Shown here in pieces: positions 1 through 12,644 of a DNA stretch of 64,000 nt. Origin of the DNA: Watersipora subatra (lineage: Eukaryota; Bryozoa; Gymnolaemata; Cheilostomatida; Watersiporidae); assembly GCF_963576615.1 (NCBI RefSeq), contig NC_088711.1:12075869-12139868 (forward strand). The letters run 5' to 3'. Both the position numbers and the translations under genes were made by a program. Positions within the stretch are counted from its first letter, which is position 1; every line of letters starts with the position of its first letter. The notes below the pieces were generated by a model. The model saw only the letters and a list, made by a program, of their open reading frames with translations, was not told where the DNA came from and did not search any database.

Positions 1-46
1 GAGCGGAGCGAGCAAAACAACAACTGTTGTTTTGCTCGCTCTGCTC
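1..46. repeat. Palindrome at the window edge
   Basis: Two arms of about 22 bases (gagcggagcgagcaaaacaa and its near-perfect complement) meet with almost no loop. It resembles the core of small palindromic MITEs elsewhere in the window, and may be the end of an element cut by the window boundary. Confidence 0.6.
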
Positions 47-3000
47 ACCGAGGGACAACTATATAGTTGCAAAGAAACCGACAGTATAAAGACACGTAAC
101 ATTGCAACTTAAAGACAATAGCTAATACCAACTATAGCAATGATATCAACTAGTGGTGTCATTTTGCATGTTTTTTTTCTAAGCATTCTCAATAAATTTT
201 TGTAAATTTTAATATGGAACATCCTGGCAAGCAGATCACCTGGCAATCAGATCAACTGGCAATCAGATGACCTCAAAACATCAAAAACAAATGTTTAAAG
301 AATATTGATTGATACCTTCCGATAAACTCTAAATTAAAAATTTAAAATTTTTAAAATTTAAAATTAAAATTTTGTATAAATTCATGTTTAAGATATCTTT
401 AATATTTCTTTCCTATTGTATCTTTGGTTGGGTTGCTGTGATGTCCGCTAATAGAAACTATATTGGTCTTCTTGGTATACAGTTGACAGTTCTTCTTATA
501 CATTTATAGCAAAGAAAACCAGGTTCCAATTAAAAGAAAAGACAAGTATCACTATCATCATACAACTCTAGCTATTGTGTTGGTATTTTTTGTAGCGATG
601 GCTTGTGCTAGCAGATGTCTTATGATTTCCCACCGCTGCTATAAATATCGTACACCTGTTTGAGCCAGATTATGTGTTCATGATCCCCGTAAATTATTGT
701 TTGTTCTGTGTCCAAGAGAGAACCCTAACGATTAAAAATGCAACAAAAAAAACAGCCTCATTTGACGAACTGGCAGCATCAGTTTTGGTTTGGACAATAA
801 TGGCAAACCGAAGTTGTTACAGAGAACGGATATTGACTGACGATCAATCAATTTTTGTCAGTGAATAGATTTTGTTCAATTTGAGACGACTTGCTGTCAA
901 AGCAATCAATTTATTTAAATATCTTGTAAACTTAAGATTTAAACATCCATAACATTCTAATCATTCTCTATTCATAAAGATTATTCGCTCAGTTTCATTT
1001 TGTTGACAATGTCACTTCCTGTCTGATGAATTCTTCTTTCGCCAATGATTAAATGAATCATCTGTAGATGACAAGATTTCTAATAATGATACCTGTCCAA
1101 GTTTTTATCACCAACTTAATGATTACTCAAGTGTTGTCAAATGTATTTCATGTTGTGACTACTTTTGGCAGGTATCAGCAGCAGTAGACACATCTGCTAA
1201 GTTAATATCACTAGTCAGCACGATGCTTGATTTGATCAATTTGTATTGGCACTACTAACTATTGGCATCACTAAAAACCTTATTCTGTGGCACTTAACAG
1301 ATTTCAGTTTGAATAAACTTTTAATTTTGGTTAAAAGGGACTTATTAACAGCTGTACACAGGTTTAGAGAGAGAGGTTTAGCAAGCTTGCTAAACATTTC
1401 ATTATCCGTTCTTGATTGAGTAACCAACACACCAAAATATTGCCAAATCACTTCATTCGCGATTTTAATTTTGGTAAGAGGCTTTTATTTCAAGTTCACC
1501 GAAAAGAGTGGCTCTATTGCTTACATGAAACATACCTGTACGTAGAATATTCAAATTGTATCTCCAATCTGCCTGACCATCCATTACATTTCTACTTTCT
1601 AAAAAATCCCAGCACTTTATACCAGACACTAGCCCGTCACTAATTTACATTATTTACATTACATTCATATATATTGTTTTGTCTCACGGACTAATTTGCT
1701 TTGAGCAGCGCTGACAGGTGTAATTAAAGTTAGAATCTACATTATCTATCTATTATACATCACACAATGTCTTGTTCCCTAGAACAACAGTTCAGAATCA
1801 TAGCACACATCTAATATGGTGTTTATAGAACCCCTTATTTTAGATGTCATATGTCTAGCTGCATGAGGATATGCTAAGTGTAACTGTTACACATTGTGTC
1901 TAGCAAAATAAAATTTGTAAAAATTACATAAACATATACCTTACAGTGAATATTTCATAGACATATACAAGTACATCAGAGCAATAAAGTTCAAACTTAC
2001 TAAATTATTATACACTGACCTAACATACAAGATCTTTACTAGAGAATACATCTGTATACAGATGTATTCTGCATACTGATATATTCTGTATACTGACGTA
2101 TTTTGCACACAGTTACATTATTCACAGATTTCTGACGTGACTAGACCTAGAGTTCAGCTGTTTCTGTCTAACAAAATTTGGTTTTGACTTTGTTCTACCT
2201 TTGAAGTAGCAAAGTGCAACTTTGCCAAGACTTTGACCTCCAGATAATCAGAACGTGGTGATACAACATTGAAGATTTTACACTTGTTCCAATCCTTAGA
2301 ACAAATCTGCATTGTAATAACAGCCCAAGGCCTAGAGACACCCACACATAGCCTGAAATAGTCACTCAGCCACCCTAATACAATATGAACACTAATATTC
2401 ATGCAACAGTTTTAGTGCCTGGGCTAAGGCTTTGCATCAGTTAGTTGGGAAACGCTACTGTAACGCATCGTTTCCCCAATATTTATTTCCCGCTATGAAT
2501 CAGCTCAATCGCTAAGCTGTAATTGGTTCAAAAAACAACAATAAGCCACTTGTCTGATAGTGTTAGTATCATAGTCGAGGTTAGTCCAATCCTTTTCATA
2601 TGCGTATGCGCACAGGCATTTTGCTCACTCAGCTATAACCGAGCAGAAGCAGCGAGCCGCTCAACAGACCACAACGGTAAGTTTGCTACAATAACACTTT
2701 TACTAGTCAATCTAGAGTGTTTGATCGCTCATTGACATTTTTCGAGGCAGTCAGCAATATCTACTCAAAAGCATTGCCAAACTCCTAAACATAAACTGAG
2801 ACTTTTTAAGCTATATTCGTTGGTGAGAGCAACTTGATTACATCTAATATCTCTATGATACTTTCTATTTGCATTTTATTGGAACTGCCCTAACATAAGG
2901 TTGGACTTACAAAGGACAGATATACAGCCTCATGTTCAATCATGATCGTATCTAAATGCTTCTATTGTACTCTTTCTATGCTTAATGTGGCTTAGAGCCT

Positions 3001-4139
3001 TCTGTTGCACTTGACATGACCTGAACACTTTCAAGTCATGTCAAGTAATTGACTTTATGCATCAACTTATCATCATATATCATGCAATTCTCTACCTTAT
3101 CACATACAATGGAAATGTGTACTTTGATGAGATATATTGTGTTCTATGTGAAGTCTATATACAGCTGTTCCATTACTAGCATTTCTTCGCTGTAACTTAT
3201 TCATTCCTTAGCAGCTGGTCACTAATATTGGTTTTAGTGGAGTCGAAATGGCGATCTTCTGAGCCAGAACAACTAGTTGTAAACTAGGTCAGGTTCTTTG
3301 CCTTTAATTGGCCACAACATTCATGGTTGCAGTAGTAGGAATATGAGTGAAAGCTTATTCACCTTCAACTGCTCAATTATGTAACTATCACATATAGGTC
3401 TGCATGCTTTAAGTCAAAAAATAACTTGAAAGTACTCAAAAGGTCTCTGACAAAATTATGTATTTGCAGTTAATTTTTAGGAAAGACAAGTTGGAGTTTT
3501 TTAAATCTCCAGTAGAAGTAGACACGTACACAGGTTTCTTAAGTCTTGAGAATACTCAAGATTTCTTAGTACTTGAGAATACTCAAAAGGTCTCTAACAA
3601 AACTCTGTACTTGCAGAGTATTGTTAATGCAGAGAAATCTCAAGTTAATTTCTAAGAAAGACAAGTTAGAATCTTTCAGATCTCAAGTGGAAGTAGACAC
3701 GTACACAGGTTTCTTAGCAAAAGTTTTAAAGCTAGCCAGGCACTGATCTGTTTTTCACATTAATAACATTGACTACTATCACAGCGTGCGGGTATTTATT
3801 TGTTCAGTATTTGCCTCTGACAATGCTGGTGCGTGATTGATTTGCGTTTCAAGCAGTTACGAAAGGCAAAAAGTCTACTATGGAATGATACATAACAAGA
3901 GTTAGTATAAACAAGCACTGGACCTTTGGACAAGTGTAATAGGCCAAGTGACTTACAGGCTCTGTTTGTGTAGTCACTGAGGCCTCACCACTATCTATTC
4001 CCTTCTAGATGTGAGTGAATTTAAAGCTGCAGATGTTTTCATTCAACTCATCCTTCAGTAAACCAGTCAGCAAGTAGCATATACTGAGGTTGTAGCGAAA
4101 TTGGTCAACCAGCTTGGTACGGAAAACACACGGCTTAGC
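47..4139. other. Non-coding stretch, no gene seen
   Basis: Only short ORFs without recognisable domains or codon character are present. A diverged direct duplication is visible: about 3437-3549 and 3587-3713 share aaaggtctct, the gaaagacaagtt block and gtagacacgtacacaggttt. Positions 2040-2110 hold a few copies of a tgatgtattctg-like motif that is amplified again at 4140-4465. Confidence 0.5.
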
Positions 4140-4465
4140 TGTTTACCACACTGTTGCATTCTGTACACTGATGTATTATGCCCATCGTTGTACTCTGGGC
4201 ACTGATGTATTCTGTACACATGCAGATGCACTCTACACACTGATGTATTTTGTGTACTGTTGTATTTCGTACACTGGGGTATTCTGTACACTGATGTATT
4301 CTGAACACTGATGTATTTTGTGTGCTGATATATTCAGTATACTAATGTATTCTGTGTAGGCCCTACTGATATATTCTGTACACCGATGTAATCTGTACAC
4401 TGATGTAATCTGTACACTGTTGCATTCTACACATTGACATATTCTTCACAGAGTTCTTTGACACA
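4140..4465. repeat. Degenerate minisatellite, about 19-bp unit
   Basis: Diverged copies of ctgatgtattctgtacact are repeated through the segment. The small ORFs that cross it on both strands are products of the repeat and not genes. Confidence 0.75.
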
Positions 4466-4475
4466 TTCTTAATTG

Positions 4476-4528
4476 TTACATGGTACGTTCATTGGCTAAT
4501 CCTGTTAGCCAATGAATGTACCATGTAA
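4476..4528. repeat. Near-perfect hairpin upstream of the caspase gene
   Basis: ttacatggtacgttcattgg... pairs with its complement across a loop of about 5 bases, giving arms of about 24 bases with one mismatch or so. It is probably a small foldback MITE; a role as a regulatory hairpin is not excluded. Confidence 0.7.
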
Positions 4529-4531
4529 TAT

Positions 4532-4668
4532 ATCACCTGTAGGGTATCGCCTGTAGCCTATCACACGTAGCGTATCACCTGTAGCGTATCACTTGAAAGG
4601 TATCTATCACCTGTGGCGTATCACATGTAGTTTACTACCAATAGCATATCACCTGTAGTGTATCGTTT
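4532..4668. repeat. Minisatellite of gtatcacctgtag units
   Basis: About nine variable copies of a 13-14 bp unit (gtatcacctgtagc). The array ends about 30 bases before the proposed start codon of the ankyrin-caspase gene, so it occupies the position of a proximal promoter, 5' UTR or last 5' UTR intron. Confidence 0.75.
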
Positions 4669-4699
4669 GCTGTGTACAAGAAATGCATTGTTGCAGACT

Positions 4700-7600
4700 A
4701 TGGAGAGTTTAACGCGAGATTTACAAAGTGGATGTAGACAAGAATTAAAAGACCTGCATGAAAAAGTCATAACAAGTGTGCGACGCGGGTGTGCTAAATC
4801 CCTGAAAGACCTTCTCCAACCTGTTCGACAAACAAACGATTGTTATGTACTGCTTTCTCGGATTAGTAAGACTGGCCAATTCCCTCTACACTACTCTATC
4901 AAAGAGATGGTGTCTGAGGACGGAGAGAAAACTGACAGACTAGACATAGTACGTGTCATCATAGATAGCCTGAGACAAGAGGATCGGTACAGACACTTTG
5001 AGCTACAGGATAAACTGCACTCGCATACTGCTTTACACGCAGCAGCAGTTAATGGTGAAGTGGAAGTCATCAGAGAAATTCTGGATTCTATAACCAGCGT
5101 CGAACAACAAAAGTTGATAGACAAGCGTGACAAACAAGGACGAACCGTATTGGATTGTACCAACAGAAGGGAGATCAAGGACTTATTTAAAACTTTTGAG
5201 AACAGACAAGTCATGCCAGATGACAACAGCAGTGATGATGGATGGACAGCCTTGAACCACGATGAACTGGTGTCTTACCCTGAACATAGTACACATCCAG
5301 AAGAGATGATTCCTTGGCTATGGGGGAAAGATGAAGGAGTAGGTACACAAAGGTTTCATCCCGAAACGATAAATGCTGAAACCGCTTTCAAGTACTTTGA
5401 TGAAATGCTCGAATTTGTTAAGGCAGAGGATAGCTATGACGTTTTGATAGACGAGTTGAAAAATTCTGACGGCAAAACTATCCTTCATCTTGCAGTAATT
5501 CACAGACAAGATGCTTTGGTCAAAAAATTGCTCAAAATGCTTCCGAAATCTGAAAGCCTTCAAAAATTGATATTGATGCCATGCAGAAAAGGAAAAACAT
5601 CACTTCACTATGCAAGTTTAACGAATTCGTTATCTGTTGTAAACCTCCTTCTAGAGCACTGCACGGGAGTACGACGGTGGGACTTGTTGTCAGCATGTTG
5701 TCTCGAAGGAAAGACTGCTTTACATTATGCCTGCCAAGTTGATTCTCTTGATATCGCTTTATCACTTTTACACCATTCAGGTGAGAATGACAAGGAGTTG
5801 GTTTGCAAAAGTGCAAAAAGTCTTGCGAGTAAAAGTGCAAAAACAGAAATGAGCATGCTACTAGAGCGGGTAGAAACACACTATTGGAAAGCGATGTACC
5901 GGCGTCCTACGACCCATATATTTTATAACACCTTCAATAACTATTCGCTGCCTACAAAGCGACAGGGAGCAGAAGAAGAGAAAGATCAAATGGTCGAAGC
6001 ATTTAGGAACTTTGGTCAGCAGCCGCAGGTGCATTGTGGATTTACGGAAGAAAAGTTACGAAGAGAAATTGAAAAAGCAGTTCAAGCGGAGGGCGAACAG
6101 ATTTCAGGAATAGTTGTGGTTCTTATGAGCCACGGCAAGGAGTACATAGTCTACGATGAGAATTGCAGAGAAATTAGGCTTCAGAACATCCTGAATATTC
6201 TGTGCCATGACTTGCTCATTGGCAAACCAAAGGTGAGATAGATACTGTAGATATGTCAATGCAACTTGCAACTTTTAATAGATTTTAATAGCTTTTTAGT
6301 TTAATAGATTTTTTAAGACTTTAATAGCTATAGCTGGACAATCAAAATGACAAACACACATGCGACCAATTTTGAGAAATATATATATAGATAGATAATG
6401 TGTGGTGTATGATAGATAGATAGGTTTAACTTTATTGACACCGTTCAGTGCTGCTTAAAGCAAACTAGACCATGAGACAAAAATGAAAAATAATAAAGTA
6501 AATAATGTGTAAGAGGAAAGCTATTTTTGCATAGCGATGTTCTATAATGTAAATTGACAAGATATTGGTGTCTGGTATAAGATAAAGGGTTTTTTGGGGA
6601 CTTTGGAATGTAATGGATGGTCAGGCAGATTGCAGATACGATTAGAGAATTTTAAACAGTAAATATCTGCTAACACATTTAGCTCTTCAGCATTTAGACA
6701 CTGTTCATAACTGTCCATATCCGGTAACGTATATGTACATAATTTGGGACAGGTCTTTCGGATAATGATATTTACGTAATAGCAATAGTTGCTTCATTTG
6801 TTGAAATCCCTATTTAAATTCTAATAGCTGTTAAAACGCTTGACAAAAAATAACATTAACCGTTAACATTAACCGTTAACATTAACTGTTAATGTTAACC
6901 GTTAATATTAACAGTTATACGTAGTTTGTTTGCTAACATACATCAAACTCTAATGAAATAACAAATCATTACAATATGCTGAATTATTTATGATAGGCCC
7001 AACCACAGTGGACAATGGCCCAACCACAGTGGACAATGGCCCAACCACAGTGGACAATGGCCCAACCACAGTGGACAATGGCTCTAAAAATTGGGGCTTT
7101 TTAGTACCACTTTACCAAAATTTAGCAAAAGTCTATTTAAAAAAGTTGTATAAAGTGTTAAATTTGTGACAATTACTGTATTGAGTTTTTTTTTAATTTG
7201 ACATGTTGGAATAAATTGTGATTTAAATGTTAAATCACAAATAAATTAAACTTCTGTATCCTATTTTGCTGAATTAAAATACTTTTCATAGTTTTGTGGA
7301 TTGACATGCCCTGTTGAATTTATTAATTTGATAGGCATTATTGTTGTTAGCTTTACTATGTATATATATATATATATATATTACTTTATTGGCAATAATT
7401 TCATTTAAAATATAAATGTTTTTTTCAAATTAAGCCATACAACAATAATAAAACAAAAGAAAACTATGGCAACAGCCACTAAATTTAAATAAATGGTTTG
7501 ACATATAGTGTTTGAAATATCTTTTTCTGAGCACAAATATTAGGTGTTCAAACATTGTTAAAGCAGATAGCAATGATATTCTCAAAATAATTGTTAGATG

Positions 7601-10171
7601 CTGTATGAAATTTGTTTATATCTCTATACATTTGTTTATAAGTTGAAATGAGTTGAAAGACTGTGACTGTCCTGTAAGAAATGAAAACACAAACCATATA
7701 TATTTATAAATTTTTACATAAATTTACTGCAAGAACGGCAAATTCACCTAAACTCACTAGCTTTGGCAGAACATAATCGAATATTCGAAAGTTAGAGGAG
7801 ACAACTACTGCTTGCAGTCACATATCGCTCTCACACTTCATAATCAGGCATCACTGATTGTGCCACGTGAGAAAAAAGCATTAGAAAGTAGGCCTACAGT
7901 GACATGCCCAACTAATTTTTAGGAAATGAAACAGTTGTATCAGCACCCACACGCCAGTGATTGCTTCTAATTGGGAATAGAAAAACAAGTTCAATGTCAT
8001 TAACAAAAATTTGTAGAAATTGTGACATGGCTTGGTTATAATATAAAAGGTCTATCCACCAGTCAGTATCTAGCGTTTCTGGTGAAAATGACACTATGTT
8101 ATTCACATGGCCCGCTTAAAATTCACGAGTGGCTTCTGTTAAACAAGATTTTGATGAGAAATATGATAGCTAGCTATTAGTGTCCTAATGATAACTCAGA
8201 AGGCACATGATTTTACTTGTTTGGGATTTTAAGGTTGGATTTTTAATATAACGCTTTTCAAACATAACCTGTATGTTAAATCATTTATTTTATTTGATCG
8301 ATTCTCTGTTGCCATTTTTATGTTTCTTGTATGGCATAATTTAAAAAGGTTCCGTTTAAAATAAAAATATCATTAATAACTCACCATTTCAAATTATTTT
8401 TTATTCAAAAAAATTATTCTTTTCATAAAACGTTTTAATTGATCATAACCACTGGCGTTAGAAAACAAAAGCCAATCAGCTTCAAAACCAATCAGCTTTG
8501 TGCTAACCAGTTTTAAGCCAATCAGCTTTAAGCCAATCAGCTTTAAGTCAATAAGCCTTAAGCCAATCAGCTTTTAGCCAATTGCAGAACGGTATGTTTG
8601 TTAATCGTAAAAATCACTACTCATTAATATCCAGATAATGCTTATCATTTACGAGTAATTTAAAAATAATTTATTTTTCATTTTTATTTTCGTTTAAACA
8701 ATATGATGTAGGTAAAACTACATGTATGTAGCCTTGTTTACTATTATTGTTTAGTGTCTGTTACATTAGAGGATTGGAATATTCATTCAGTAATTGAAAA
8801 CTGCCTTCATACACTTTGGAGACCGCCTGACTTAATTCGTAAAACCACGAAGCTTTGCTTTCTGTCGTCAAACTTCAGCGGCATAAAATTACATTATAGT
8901 AGATATTTTCTTCAACTACTTCGTTTATAAAAGCAATACATAAGTTGTAAGACAAGTTGAATAACATTGGTTTTTATCACACAATGATACACTTTATTTT
9001 TGTAGGTGCTGGTGCTGCAGAGTTGCCTTACTGATCGTGACCAACGGGTGTCTACGAGTCATAACACAGTGACTAACTTTGGTAAATTATTTATTAATGA
9101 ATTCACTAACTATATGTTCAAACATCTACATTTGCACGAATATAAACCTGCTATTACTGTAAGTCTCTAAGCAAGTCCGAATGGACAAGTGCTAGCAGGT
9201 AGCCTTGTCCTCATATATCTCTCAAGCACCTGCATAGTTTGTCAGAGCTAATTTATTACTTCACCAAGCTTGCAGACAGTACTATGGCTATATTGCTCTC
9301 AAAAGAACCCAAATTTAGTTATTTTACCAATTCCACTTTTTTTGCTTTTGCGTTGTTAGTGGCAATCACTGTTGTTGCAAAAATAATCTAAACGCAACCA
9401 TGGCCAGCTCTTCAAAAGTTAAAAACAACAACCAACACAGAAATTGTGTATGCTAGCATGACCATCAAATTTAATGAAAATCCAAGGTTTTGCAGGAAGT
9501 ACATAGAATCTTCTCTGGAAAAACCCGGCTAAACTTACCGGAACATGATAGAAATCAAAATATCTTTTTATTGGACATGGTTGAAAGAATTTCATATTAA
9601 TTTCCAGGGAGTAGAATCTTCTCTGGAAAAACCTGGCTATATTTATAGAATATGATAGAGTTCAAAATATCTTTTCATCAGATATAGTTGAAAATTTTTT
9701 CCTAAGAACACCTTTCTGCGACATTTATGTTTAAGATATACCTAGAAACTGCTGCACAGTTTTCATGCCAATAGTTTGCAAGGTCAGTTGATGGTACAGC
9801 AATAACAGATTATGCTTTTTCATTTAGACGTGAAGGAAGCGAGCATCACTCTAGGCGTTGGAAGTAGAAGTTGTGACAGCTACAGATTTCCGTGTGGAGA
9901 TTGCTGCCTCATTACCTCAACTTCACGAGGAAAGACATCTGCGCGAGGCTTTCTAGCTGGAACCCTTGCAAGAATCACTCGTGGAAAATCCTCAGATACC
10001 CAAGATGAGACCTCGGACATACGAAACATTTTCTTGGAGGCAAATAGAAAAATGAATAAACGGCAAATACCAGAAATACACCACAATTTATCAAAAATAC
10101 TGCTATTGCAACCGCCTCATCAACGCTTTAGTATGCGACAGAAAGTAGTTAACTTTTTTCGGAGCAAATAA
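4700..10171 (+). CDS. Ankyrin-repeat caspase (three exons)
   Basis: Exons 4700-6232, 9006-9081 and 9828-10171 join in phase (GT-AG at each junction) to about 650 residues. Residues 57-165 and 257-360 are two blocks of ankyrin repeats (for example GKTALHYAC, SHTALHAAAVNGEVEV). From about residue 396 a peptidase C14 domain follows: the p20 strand YRRPTTHIFYNTFNNYSLP, the catalytic His region VVVLMSHGKE (His478), GKPK, then exon 2 with LVLQSCLTDRD (Cys518, in place of the usual QACRG). Exon 3 gives a p10-like part with SYRFP (Arg556) and NRKMNKRQIPEIHHNLSK. The protein would be a cytosolic Cys protease of the caspase clan; ankyrin repeats normally bind partners. The upstream in-frame ATG at 4658 is possible, but ttgttgcag ends at 4696 and looks like a splice acceptor, so ATG 4700 is preferred. 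Odd points: QSCLT instead of QACRG, and no GSWF motif in p10. Activity is inferred and not shown. A possible AATAAA lies at 10487. Confidence 0.88.
6996..7080. repeat. 21-bp tandem repeat, four copies
   Basis: Four essentially identical units of ggcccaaccacagtggacaa plus t. The identity suggests recent amplification. Confidence 0.9.
8469..8583. repeat. Short tandem repeat aagccaatcagctt
   Basis: About seven variable copies of a 15-16 bp unit, inside the first caspase intron. Confidence 0.75.
9510..9700. repeat. Two diverged copies of a unit of about 100 bp
   Basis: atcttctctggaaaaaccyg followed by similar text (catgatagaaatcaaaatatc / tatgatagagttcaaaatatc, without longer identity) occurs twice, about 110 bases apart, within the second intron of the caspase gene. 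Confidence 0.6.
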
Positions 10172-10599
10172 GCTAGACTGTTATATACTTACACGTACGT
10201 AGACACTAATCCAAGGATAACTACTAAGCGAGCAAGGAAATATTGTTCATTTGAGAATTTACAAAATTAGAACTTTTTTGAAAAAGTACCTAATTTGTAA
10301 ATTTTGCTTTTTTTCATGCCAAAATTTGAAATAACTTGTCAATATTTTGAGAATTACTTTTTTATGATTCTCATGCAGTTTCCTTCCACGTACAGTCAGT
10401 GTGCTTATCTCCCTATATGGCACCTATACTGCTGCCAAAATTTATAAACTGTTCTCTCAAGTGATGTATATTCAACTACATGTATTAATAAACATACGAA
10501 CTGAATAATGAGTTTATTGGGTGGCACACCATGTATTGTAACTCAAAACTTGTGAGAGATGTGAGCTTAGAATCTTCATAATTATCTACCATATACAGG

Positions 10600-10990
10600 T
10601 CAATCATAAGTTGTTAAAACTGTATACCTTACGCAAGTCAACTATATATTGACCAAACTGTATACCATATAAAAGGCAAGTATACAATGATGAAACCGTA
10701 TACCATATACAGGGCAACTATACATTGATGAAACTGTGCGCCATATACAATGAACCATACATTGACCAAACTGTATATAATATACAGAGCAAGTATACAT
10801 TGAGATAAAACTGTATACCATATACAGGCAGCTATACATTGATGAAACTGTGCGTCATATACAAGTGAACTATACATTGATTCAACTATATATAATATAC
10901 ACAGTAAGTATACATTGACAAAACTGTATACCATATATAGGGTCACTATACATTGATGAAACTGCACGTCTCTTATACAAGTGAAGTGGA
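10600..10990. repeat. Degenerate minisatellite downstream of the caspase gene
   Basis: Repeats built from aactgtataccatatacagg and ctatacattgatgaaactgt, with a period near 45-50 bases and much variation. ORFs of up to 132 codons on the minus strand here are repeat products. Confidence 0.75.
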
Positions 10991-11249
10991 CCATACTTTG
11001 ATTACACAGCTTTGCCAGGGTAGAATATTGCAACACAGTTACTTTACAAGAAGGTTGTTAATGAAAGGGGATAACTCTATGAATAGAGTATTGCAATGCC
11101 AACTTAATTCAAACCATTTATAATCTCTTGTCCCTACAAGTCATTAATGCCAGTAACAACAATAATAGTAATATATTGATCCCTAACTCGTATCCAGAAT
11201 ACGAGTACTAGATTCTACTAATAGGACCAGTAGAGCGTTAGCTATCACT

Positions 11250-11786
11250 ATGCCAAAAGACGATCGTCCTTCATGGTTACAAACACGGGAACTTTCTAGA
11301 TGTCACTCTCTTCCACCATTAAATCTACCAAAGGAGAAAATGCTAACTAGATCAAGGATGTCGCTAGTACCTAATGCTACATTCAGCTATCAATATATGC
11401 CAAGTGACAGAATGACTCAGCATCATGTGAACACACAAACAGATCCTCTGCAGGTGACAGAACGAGCTGCTATGACCAGTCCACGTGAAGATAAATTATC
11501 AACAGTAGAAGCTGGCATACAAACGGAACAAGTCCGACAGAACAAGGGGACATCGACTTGGATCACACAGACAAGCACTAAAGGTACAGTAACATCAGCG
11601 AAACAGTACAGACAGAAATTCACAATGACTGACAACTGTGATAAGACAATCGCAAGTACTCGAGCCCATCAACTACATCCACATGTCATCATTAGACCAA
11701 TAGGAATTGGTATAAAGGACGTAATGCAGAGAGCTACACTCTACTGGAAGTATTTGCCAACAGCCCACTATGATGGTATGAAATAA
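11250..11786 (+). CDS. Unrecognised 178-residue protein with TQT/GIQT motifs
   Basis: I do not recognise a family. The ORF is polar and low in hydrophobic residues over residues 1-140, so it is probably disordered; the last 35 residues (HPHVIIRPIGIGIKDVMQRA onwards) look more ordered. Three short motifs resemble ligands of the dynein light chain LC8: VNTQTD (60-65), AGIQTE (88-93) and ITQTS (105-109). LC8 partners commonly carry several such TQT/GIQT motifs in disordered regions. The ORF ends at gatggtatgaaataa, which also contains a possible GT donor, so it may be one exon of a longer gene. No TATA or other promoter element was identified. It lies 1.1 kb downstream of the caspase gene on the same strand, with no evidence that they are linked. 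Confidence 0.5.
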   Translation: MPKDDRPSWLQTRELSRCHSLPPLNLPKEKMLTRSRMSLVPNATFSYQYMPSDRMTQHHVNTQTDPLQVTERAAMTSPREDKLSTVEAGIQTEQVRQNKGTSTWITQTSTKGTVTSAKQYRQKFTMTDNCDKTIASTRAHQLHPHVIIRPIGIGIKDVMQRATLYWKYLPTAHYDGMK

Positions 11787-12644
11787 ACACAATCAATCGC
11801 TAGGCTTAGTAACCAAAACATTGAAAATTATACCTCAGTCACTGTGCACATATAGTTAGTTATACTAGCTATACTTCATATTAGTGGAGAAGCAGCCTAG
11901 AGCTATCTTTCACTCTTATTTATATAAATATGGAGAATAAAGTAAGATCAGATTCTTGGCCAGAATTTTATGCTGAGTTCAATTATATAGTTTCTACACC
12001 TATAACTGGTCACATTTAGAAGTTCTAGGACGATTTTATTTTGAGAGAGGACAACTCCTAAAATTTCGGAAAATTGGTATTTTTCCGTTTGAAATTACTG
12101 CTATGAGTCAAGTTTTCACATTTAAGAGTTAAAAAAGCATGGAGGATAAGGATTGTGTCTTCCATTGTTTGGAAAAATTGTGGGGAAACCTTGGTTAGAG
12201 TCACAGCACAGCAGTGAAAAACTGCTCAGGGGTACACACAGAAGTGAACCGAGTTGGATGATGAACTTAACATAGTAATTGCAGCAAACATTCTTGAACA
12301 TGACTCACACACAAACCTTGTCTGTCACTATGCATGCCACAAAAAATACTGCAATAAGTTACTCTTGGAAAGAGCTGAGGCCAGACATACGAAGAGGAAA
12401 TCAGCAGAGGATACTGTCAGCTCTGAAGAGGTGGGTACTGTGGTGTCAATCCATTTCACCACTGGGCACTGAATAGTGTTGCTCCTCATTGTTTTTATTG
12501 CCATTGTGATACACATAAATTATATATTTATCATTAATAAATCTCTATGTTCACATTGTTTTACAAGTTTAGTAAGAGCAGAGCAATGTCATTTGTGCCC
12601 CATTTGTGTTAACTTATTTGAAAGTCTACATGGTGTTTGGTGAC

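Larger units (their letters stand above)
6233..9005 (+). other. Intron 1 of the ankyrin-caspase gene
   Basis: It begins gtgaga and ends tgtag, in phase 0. It is AT-rich and holds no coding sequence. Repeats inside include inverted gttaacattaac units at 6851-6925, a 21-bp repeat at 6996-7080, a short TA run near 7362-7380 and aagccaatcagctt repeats at 8469-8583. Confidence 0.8.

Noticed and set aside
4891..5879. Long minus-strand ORFs opposite the caspase gene
   Set aside because: Serine- and leucine-rich antisense shadows of the ankyrin coding exon.
9812..10171. Independent 119-residue protein starting at Met 9812
   Set aside because: The frame from 9828 is the p10 exon of the caspase gene; the bases before it are the intron's polypyrimidine tract and acceptor (tttcatttag).
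10638..11036. 132-codon minus-strand ORF
   Set aside because: Its protein is internally repetitive because it lies in a minisatellite; no family resemblance.
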